DNA of 64,000 nt from Tanypteryx hageni (taxonomy: Eukaryota; Arthropoda; Insecta; Odonata; Petaluridae): positions 3,761,001 to 3,825,000 of the forward strand of contig CM054115.1 of assembly GCA_028673005.1 (NCBI GenBank), read 5' to 3'. Both the position numbers and the translations under genes were made by a program. This document shows, piece after piece, positions 57,569-64,000 of this stretch (positions are counted from its first letter, which is position 1; every line of letters begins with the position of its first letter). The notes beneath the pieces were generated by a model. It searched no databases and was not told the origin of the DNA. It worked only from the letters and a program-made list of their open reading frames with translations.

Positions 57569-57805
57569 CTGTGGATCGTATTGTATGACGACGGTATTCT
57601 CGAAATAAGTCCCCGAACCAGAGTCTGCTCCGTATCCGTAGAGACCATTTTCGGTGTTTCCGGTGGTGCCGCAAGATCTGACTCCAATGTCAAAGGTGGC
57701 TGAGGTTCTGCCGAGGCCAGCGGGAAGGTGGACGCAGTGGCCATTGGCAAAGTGACCCTTTGAAAAGACGATTCCAAAGAACTGCTTGTCGAAGCCTAGA
57801 AAGAC
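57569..57805 (-). CDS. ZP-domain protein, exon 2 (79 codons)
   Basis: Encodes VFLGFDKQFFGIVFSKGHF, then CVHLPAGLGRTSATFDIGV, SCGTTGNTENGLYGYGADSG and GTYFENTVVIQYDPQ. Acceptor ttactcttttccag at the right and donor CAG|gtaaat at the left; both junctions are phase 0. It is the N-terminal half of the ZP domain and continues directly from KCEKNSMK in exon 1 and into VQEVWDQ in exon 3. The sequence is strongly like insect dusky/miniature-group ZP proteins, which organise apical matrix and cuticle in epidermal cells. The reading frame is intact. Assignment to dusky, miniature or dusky-like is not resolved. Confidence 0.88.
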
Positions 57806-58202
57806 CTGGAAAAGAGTAAATCCGCTCACTTCATGAATAAGTAGTTCGTATTTAAATTTTGGGGTTCGCTGAAAGCTTTAAGCATTTGTTTCATCGTTTT
57901 CCAAATATTTTACTTCAATTTCAGATATCTTATAATAGCGAATTTAAAAAATGCGAATATGTAATATCATACTATACATTTAGGTTGTTAAATAGTTTTA
58001 TAAATAACTTTATATTTATAAGTGCAATACAAATATTATTTCGTTAGCCACAATAAATAATTAATGATGAATTGGCAATACATGTAAGAGTAGAGGCTAG
58101 TATTTAAAATATCCCTGCTTTATCCCGAGTGTTGGAATTCATGCGAGAGCTTAATAGCGATGCTCCAATAAATATTGCTAGAATTTGCCCAAACCCACCG
58201 AC

Positions 58203-58634
58203 CTTCATGGAGTTCTTCTCGCACTTGACATCCAGCGAAATTATCTTGGGCATATCGGCTGCGGGCGCAGGCCAAGAGTCCGCAGGTCCCCCATACGCAC
58301 CCACTGCCGTCACGCCGTTGACGGCGAAATCGGCGCCCCCGTCTTCGGCCACGTGTATCTTGTTAGAAGCTCCGTCACTGCCTTTCGGGTAAGACGCTCC
58401 TGAGGCAAGCGGCGCTCCAATTCCCGCAGACAGGGCGGACGGTCCGAAGAATCCGTCGCCATCCACGGATTCCAAAGCCAACTGATCGCCGTTCGAGTCT
58501 TCTCGGTTCTGTGCTTCCTTGGGCAGATCGAGGGCGGAGGCGGGAATGGCTTCGATAACTTCCACTTTACCGGAATCGCTTCCGCTGCCTCCGGATACTC
58601 CTCTGTTGTCCTCGGCCTGCGGCGATATTGGCAA
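58203..58634 (-). CDS. ZP-domain protein, exon 1 of those visible (pre-ZP linker and ZP start)
   Basis: The frame ends MPKIISLDVKCEKNSMK at donor AAG|gtcggt, 397 bases before exon 2; joining them gives KCEKNSMKVFLGFDKQFFG, the standard start of the ZP domain. The preceding 120 residues are rich in Gly, Ser, Ala, Asp and Pro, as expected for the variable region ahead of ZP. The frame has no ATG and is open back to a TGA near 58682, so an upstream exon should supply the signal peptide. The acceptor is uncertain: cgccgcag just before 58616 fits best, with gatacaag near 58675 as an alternative. Confidence is high for the gene and lower for the right boundary. Confidence 0.8.
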
Positions 58635-58910
58635 ATCGGAGAAATTTTCCTCGTTTTTACAGTTTTGCGATTTTTTCTTGTATCAAATGCGGATAATAGC
58701 GATACGAGGATAAAGGAAAACGAAGTAATTATTAGTTGAATTGCAGATTCATTTTAACCTTTGTCTCGTTCGGGGACAGGTCGGTTATCGTACAAACCCA
58801 GCCTCGTGACAGAGAGAAAATGATTGCATTAACTGGCTTAACCTCGCACCAATTTCAGGCCGAAAAAAGCTTATTACATTGGAGCGTTAAAGTTTGTCAA
58901 CCCGAGAGTA

Positions 58911-59185
58911 GGCGCGCGGGGTGACTGAGTCACCCACACCAATGTTTACACTACACTATGCGCGTAGGAAAGAGGTGAATAAACTAGGAACATACATTAG
59001 TATGTGACCGTACAACAGCACTACACTCATTCACTCACGGATGTTTTTTCCATAAGATAAACATGTACCTCTCTTGCAAACTCTCCTGAGCATATTTATA
59101 TCACTTTTAGGTCTCAGTAGTATTTAGTCCGTAAAACAGAGCATTTAACAAAAATATTTCTGGGAGACTCAGTCACCTCGCGCCC
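58911..59185. mobile_element. 275-bp MITE with 25-bp inverted ends
   Basis: The left end GGCGCGCGGGGTGACTGAG followed by tcaccca is matched by the reverse complement of the right end (GGGCGCGAGGTGACTGAGTC then tccca). Each end contains the palindromic core ggtgactgagtcacc or a near copy. The interior is non-coding. It lies 0.3 kb upstream of ZP exon 1 as seen here, that is in an upstream intron or flank. Confidence 0.75.
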
Positions 59186-59225
59186 TTCCACATGCAATTC
59201 ACCTAATTGGTCGGTGGCAGGGTGG

Positions 59226-60065
59226 CTATGCGCCAAAACCTACGTAAAGATTGTCTATCGCAGGTTGATGTTTTCTATTGTGATCTCGTATTGTCCTCGG
59301 AAAGAACGAGCCTAGACAACGATCAGTCCTACAATCGATCTCACGTATCTTATCGTCACGGTCGTTTCTACCTATATACGTTGGTGCATCAATTATTCCT
59401 CCAATCTCGTTTTTTAGACATTCTGATCTATACTTCTCCAAAAGCCGCAACCTTGAGTTCAATATACGATCCAACAGTGGTACCCAGTTCAAATCCCTCA
59501 AGAATGAGGTGACGCTTTCTTTATGTTCGTACTTTTGTTTTACGAACCTGGCTGCTCTGCGCTGAACTCTTTCTAATTGAATTATATGCCCCTTCTCGTA
59601 CGAATTCCATATGCACGAGGCGTACTCCACTTGTGGTCTAATCAGTGATAAGTAAAGTTTCACGTACTTTTTCTGTAGTGTTCCTATAAAAGCCAGTTTC
59701 TTGTTGGCCGCACATATAACTCGACGAATGTGCATGTCCCATGAAAGGTCTCGACAAATGGTTACTCCTAAATATTTTAAATACTCGGCTGCTTGAATAT
59801 TTATTCCATCTATTTTATACTCGAAACCTACTTCTATGTTCTTACTTTTCCAGAACGTAACTGCGACACATTTAGTGTAATTAATTTCAATTTGCCATTT
59901 AATGCACCACGCTGAAATGGCTCTTAAGTCTTCACGCAGCGACTGATAGTCCTCCTGGTTTTTTATTCCTTTATATAGAACGGTACCATCGGCAAAAAGA
60001 CTAATTTTACTACGAACTATCGAGTAGATATCATTTACATAGATTAAAAAAATATGTGATGTTTT
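59226..60065 (-). pseudogene. 5'-truncated CR1-type LINE, reverse transcriptase C-terminal part
   Basis: One long open frame starts at FLIYVNDIYSIV and continues SKISLFADGTVLYKG. The active-site motif FADD is FADG, an Asp to Gly change. Palm, thumb and C-terminal parts follow: YLKYLGVTICRDLSWDMHI, LYLSLIRPQVEYASCIWNSY, LERVQRRAARFVKQKY and LRDLNWVPLLDRI. The frame ends at TAG or TGA near 59226 without a clear 3' untranslated region. Everything before the YxDD region is missing. The long open frame suggests a fairly recent loss or chance preservation. Confidence 0.85.
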
Positions 60066-60114
60066 TTCGGGATTTTCTCGAATTTTTAGGCTTGTTTCCA
60101 AAGGAACCATAGCC

Positions 60115-60390
60115 TTATGAAATGGTCCTGTCTGTGTGTGTGTCCCCTACTAAGAACTCTTGCGCCAATGGACCAATTTTCATGAAACCTGGTATGAGGT
60201 CGAGCTGCCAGGGTCCACCTCCGGGATTTATTTTATTTGGCGAAGGTTGAAATCCTGGGTTCGATTCCAGTAACTTTTTTCCCTATTTGTTTTACATAGA
60301 AAGTCTCAAATCCATCGTTCAGAGATGTATTCTTTAATACTTTAAAATATCTTAAAGTTAGGATATCGGTGTGAGATTTGTAGTGTTATT
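60115..60390 (+). repeat. Dispersed repeat with B-box-like phrase (copy 3)
   Basis: Matches 45545-45835 in order and orientation: tctgtctgtgtgtgtg, ggaccaattttcatgaaac, cgagctgccaggg, cctgggttcgattccagtaa, tttgttttacata, aaatccatcg and ggatatcggtgtgag. ggttcgattcc is a perfect-looking tRNA B-box core. The left border coincides with the truncation point of the LINE relic. Confidence 0.75.
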
Positions 60391-60947
60391 AGGGGAAAAT
60401 AATGTAGATTATAATTATTATCAGCGAATTTAGATAATTGATCGTAATTTCTTGAATTTTTACTAAAACTTAGCGTTTTTGCGTTTTAAATCGTATTTTA
60501 TCTGATTGTTGCCATGGGCACGACTATTACTGAACTCGGCTTGAGCACAGACAAGTGAGCAAAAGGGTTATTTTCTTTTCCGCTCTACTATCCTTCACAA
60601 ATGGACCGTTTATCCAGACATATTAGCGTATAAACAGTAACATTTATTAAATTCGTTTATTTAAAAAAAATACATGCAAAAATATGTCAGAAAGAGATTT
60701 TGACATTGGTTTAATAGTATAAAATCTGATAATGCTCTATTAATTTGTTTTCCAATTTTTCTCTATCATTGATAAATTATGAACTACAAGTGGTATTTAT
60801 GGTATGAGAATTCCTTGGAATGGCCAACAGATAGTGAAATATTTCCTGTCAATATAATCAATCAATCAATTCGGGACGGCAACTTTGGGAAATCAGCCTG
60901 CATTAGTCCTGGTTTGGACTTCTTGTTATCTCCGACACAATAACTCG
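60391..60947. other. AT-rich spacer, no gene seen
   Basis: Only short open frames; no motif or repeat was recognised. Confidence 0.5.
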
Positions 60948-61656
60948 TAATTGTGTGGTCTCTCAGACTTCTTTTTGGAAATTGAAGTGCTCTAACCGAA
61001 TAATTCTTTTTTTATTTTTACCTTACAGATCATATAAGAGCTAGGGAGAGAAATGTATGGTTTTTAATTGAGCCCCCGAACACCGAGGTCGCCACCACAC
61101 TTTTGGTTATATTCACAGTTTTACCCGTTTGGGTTCTGCGTGTGTTTATCGGAAGTGGACCCCCACTTTTATTTATCGCCAGTCTTGCGTTTGTGCTAGA
61201 GGAGATCACAATGACTTTTTGCCATTGTTAAATATCAGTTTTCGCATTGGAAGAAGTGACTTTTTCTCCCAATTAAAACGTTTTTCTGTATTATTAGGGG
61301 TTCTTGATCAGCGAAGTGGTAGTAGCTGAGCACCTTATGGGCACGTCTTGTCAGTCCGTCGTAACTTTCATCTCCTAAGCCGCTGGATGGAATTTTGTTA
61401 TATTAAATAGGAGTTATCCTTATTAAAATTTATTTCTCAATTGTGATTATGAACTGCATCCGCCAATCAGAACTCCCATTTTACATAAATACTTTAATAA
61501 ACTTGTACTTGTATCACGTTAAATGGCATCCATCAAGCACCAATTAAAAATCATAAATTTATCTCCCTAACCCTTATATGATCTGTATGCTATATATTTA
61601 AAAAATTATTCGGATACAGGACTACATTTGCGACAAAACAGCGAGACCACATAATT
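60948..61656. mobile_element. 0.7-kb foldback element with about 120-bp inverted arms
   Basis: The left arm (60948-61070) contains aattgtgtggtctc, ccgaataattctttttt, cagatcatataagagctagg and tggtttttaattg. The right arm (61541-61656) is its reverse complement: caattaaaaatcat, ctccctaacccttatatgat, aaaaaattattcgg and gagaccacataatt. The 470-base centre is unique and has one 66-codon open frame with no known motif. Confidence 0.8.
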
Positions 61657-61739
61657 TCGACTTTAATTTCAGGTATTATATTTTTATATAATTTATATTC
61701 AAATATAATAATAATATCCGCAAATTGTATGTTAATGCT

Positions 61740-62135
61740 TTCTAATTTTAATCTAAAAAATAATAAAAGACTGCACGTCGAAAAGTCTATTTTATTTATT
61801 TTATCGGAAATGGAAATGTCTTCCTTGAAGTCGAACCTAGGACTTTTCTCGAGACTTTTTTCGTCACCACCTTAAAATGCGTAAATCAGGCATTTCCTCC
61901 AAAATTTTAAAAAATATCTTGTTCCTTTATTGAGTAATTCCCATTTATCATCGTGAAGAAGATCGAAAACTATTAATAAGATGAGAGAAAATTGCGGCCG
62001 AAGGCCACTTTCGGGGTTGACTCGCAGAGCCTTGATAATTTGTTAATTTTAGTTATCGTCGTATTATTCATCGTAACCAAGGTATTGTTTAAACTTCAAA
62101 ACAGCGTCGAAGTTTCGAAATTTCAGCAGTATATA
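61740..62135 (+). repeat. Dispersed non-coding repeat (with 52800-53060 and 35035-35135)
   Basis: The first part matches 52780-52960 (tgcacgtcgaaaagtctatt, ggaaatggaaatgtcttcct, gtcgaacc, accaccttaaaat). The last part (tattcatcgtaaccaag, aaacttcaaaacagcgtcg) matches 35060-35125. It bridges two separately noted repeat pieces and suggests one longer family. Confidence 0.7.
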
Positions 62136-63530
62136 TGCATTTTGACTTTATGCAACACACCACGAGTTCAGAAAACTGCACGGTTTTAGAACGAACACGA
62201 ATTTAGCTCCACAATGGCAGACATGCCCGTACACTGTCACTGGACCGATCAAAAACCAAGCGGCAACAGATTTCGTTCATTCCAGTCCATTCTTCCATAT
62301 TTCTCTCCGTTTTACTCATACGGTTAAAACCGTCGGAATACCGAGTGTAGAGACCTCTTTAGACGCGAGCCTCAAGCGTCTCTGCATAAAGTTAGCACTG
62401 CACCCTCCCCCAAAATTCCCTGAGATTCCCTACGCCCCAAGCCACCGACCTAGTAAATAACTTCCACCTCCCTCTCATTCCCCCTTCCCTCCCTTTTTTG
62501 CCCTTCCACATTTCTTGTGTGGTTTAAGGTCGGTGGTCGGCCATCCCACTCCCATCCTCTCCCTCATCCATGCCCAAAGTTGCAATACGATATTTCACAT
62601 TTTCTCAGGAGTTCGTCGGGAAGCCTGCATTCACGGGGCTCTACTTTGACAATTTTATTGTCCATGACTGTACTCCTTTTGTACTCCTTTGCAAATTCCA
62701 AATGCATTACCTCGCAATGTGTATTCCACATACATAGGGGTGTGCCGATATCGTTTCCTTGAAAGATAAAGTTAAACAAGATCCGTGTATTTAGTTTATA
62801 TATTGCATTGTCCTACAAGTTATCGTGCAACAGATTGAATACATAGTCTTTCAAGATGGTAAAAAGCAGTCAACCATGACATCCTAAAAAGACGAGGGCA
62901 ACAGAGCTATGCGAAATTTCTAGCAGAAGTGAAAGGGAGGGATTGAGTAATGGTCTCCTTCGGTAACCGCAAGTTCCGAATCCACAAACTCACGCATCCG
63001 CGATCCGTTTCATATTTCCAATTCCTCATTGAACGCGAGTTTAACCTCGCATATCCGCTAAGGTAGGTTAACGAACACGTATAACTATCATAATTGTTCT
63101 AAAATACGCGAGACTATTATTTTATTGGCTATTTTTTCACTCAAGTCACTTAACGTACTTTACCTTATATAATTTTGTTCGCGAAAATTTATAGAATTTA
63201 GAGATCATTGTCAAAAACTCAAGCATTCTTTTCCTGAAGATCAATAACATACTTACGGACGCGTTGTTTGGTTTCCTTCAATAAGATACAGAAAAAGATC
63301 TACAATGGAACCATTCATTATGTGGGATTCTGGAGAAAGTTATATACATTATTATATTACATCGATATACAAATCGGAGTATATCTTGAATGGGGCCTTA
63401 GACAGACATGACACCTCTCCATGAAAGATCAAATGCAAAATGGGCAACTATAGCCATATCGAGATCTGGGACCAATCCACCCATTAAAATGCAATATCCG
63501 TGATGTTATCGCAAAACACATTCCTCGCGG
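62136..63530. other. Mixed spacer with a repeat piece, no supported gene
   Basis: A pyrimidine-rich stretch (62455-62520, ttccacctccctctcattcc) is the inverted relative of 28640-28690. No exon or RNA was recognised elsewhere; the short open frames lack motifs. Confidence 0.5.
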
Positions 63531-63668
63531 AATAACGAGGGAGGGAGAGAGAAGAAGGAGCAAGGGAGGGAAAGAGAGGGAGGGAAAGAGGGGAAGAAGA
63601 GAAGAAGGGGGAGGGGAGAGGGAGGGCGAGAGGGAGAGAAAAAGGGAGGGAGAGAGAGAGAAGGAGGA
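63531..63668 (+). repeat. GA-rich simple-sequence tract
   Basis: Runs of gagggagggagagag-like sequence on the + strand, so the minus strand is CT-rich. The tract continues after the embedded LINE tail. Confidence 0.95.
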
Positions 63669-63766
63669 AGGGATAGATAGATAGATAATCGTCTTTATTC
63701 GGGCGAAATTTAGACCATAAGGTCCATTCTTACATTTAACCCTTCGTCAATATAATAAATATTGAG
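63669..63766 (-). mobile_element. Severely truncated CR1-group LINE 3' tail
   Basis: The reverse complement reads aatatttattatattgacga, agggttaaatgtaagaatgg, accttatggtctaaatttcg, cccgaataaagacgat then (tcta)n. It is nearly identical to the tail at 21570-21645. Only about 98 bases are present, inserted into GA-rich DNA. Confidence 0.9.
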
Positions 63767-64000
63767 GGAGGGAGGGAGAGAGAGAGGGAAAGAGGGAGGG
63801 AGGGAGAGAAATTGATTGATTGATTGATCGATTTGGAGAGAGAGTGGGAGAGAAAAAGGGAGAGAGAGAGAGAGGGAGAGAGAGAGGGAGAGAGAGGGAG
63901 AGAGAGAGGGAGGGAGAGAGAGAGGGAGAGAGAGAGGGGAGAGAGAGAGGGAGAGAGAGAGAGAGGGAGAGAGAGGGAGAGAGAGAGGGGGAGAGAGAGG
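63767..64000 (+). repeat. GA-rich simple-sequence tract continuing to the window edge
   Basis: Dominated by gagagagaggg units with a short ttgattgattgattgat patch at about 63812. The end lies beyond the window. Confidence 0.95.

Noticed and set aside
61129..61329. 66-codon frame inside the foldback element
   Set aside because: No motif, TTG start, and closed shortly on both sides.
1..64000. Endogenous viral sequence, ribosomal RNA genes or telomeric repeats
   Set aside because: No capsid, envelope or viral polymerase signature distinct from LINEs was recognised, and no rRNA segment or TTAGG-type array was seen.

Overview
The window is repeat-dominated DNA from an animal nuclear genome, almost certainly an arthropod and probably an insect. 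The reasons are spliced coding exons of a zona pellucida (ZP) domain protein of the insect cuticle-organising type, Jockey and CR1-group non-LTR retrotransposons, hAT and piggyBac relics, several MITEs, AT-rich spacers and no prokaryote-style gene packing. The species cannot be named from the sequence.

Layout. 1-20.08 kb is a near-perfect tandem satellite with a 252-bp monomer, extremely pyrimidine-rich on the + strand and organised in higher-order blocks. 20.08-22.83 kb is decayed CT-rich DNA: diverged satellite units, the 3' tail of a CR1-group LINE, then a second CT-rich tandem repeat of about 100 bp. 22.8-35 kb is AT-rich DNA with dispersed and inverted repeats, two head-to-head tRNA-like sequences, a deleted hAT element (29.98-32.08 kb) and a 321-bp MITE. 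35.35-42.63 kb holds two decayed CR1-group LINEs separated by a CT-rich island. The first is interrupted by a 173-bp near-perfect palindrome carrying hammerhead-ribozyme-like motifs on both strands. A piggyBac relic follows (42.95-44.26 kb).

45.0-58.6 kb carries the only clear host gene, on the minus strand: three consecutive in-phase exons of a ZP-domain protein resembling the dusky/miniature group. Exons 1 and 2 are 0.4 kb apart. Exons 2 and 3 are separated by a 12.4-kb intron containing a DNA transposon with matching terminal inverted repeats, which is itself split by a 4.86-kb, nearly intact Jockey-clade retrotransposon (12-bp target duplication). The second half of the ZP domain and the membrane anchor were not found to the left of exon 3. 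If the gene is intact, its next intron must contain the rest of the window, including the satellite array.

58.7-64 kb contains a 275-bp MITE, a 5'-truncated CR1-type reverse transcriptase relic, a foldback element, dispersed repeats and, at the end, GA-rich simple sequence carrying another copy of the CR1-group 3' tail.

The most interesting patterns are the CT-rich satellite with higher-order structure and one GAGAG motif per monomer, the recurrent placement of CR1-group LINE 3' ends in polypyrimidine DNA, the double hammerhead-like palindrome, and the nested transposons in the ZP intron. No RNA gene, CRISPR array or bacterial system was found.
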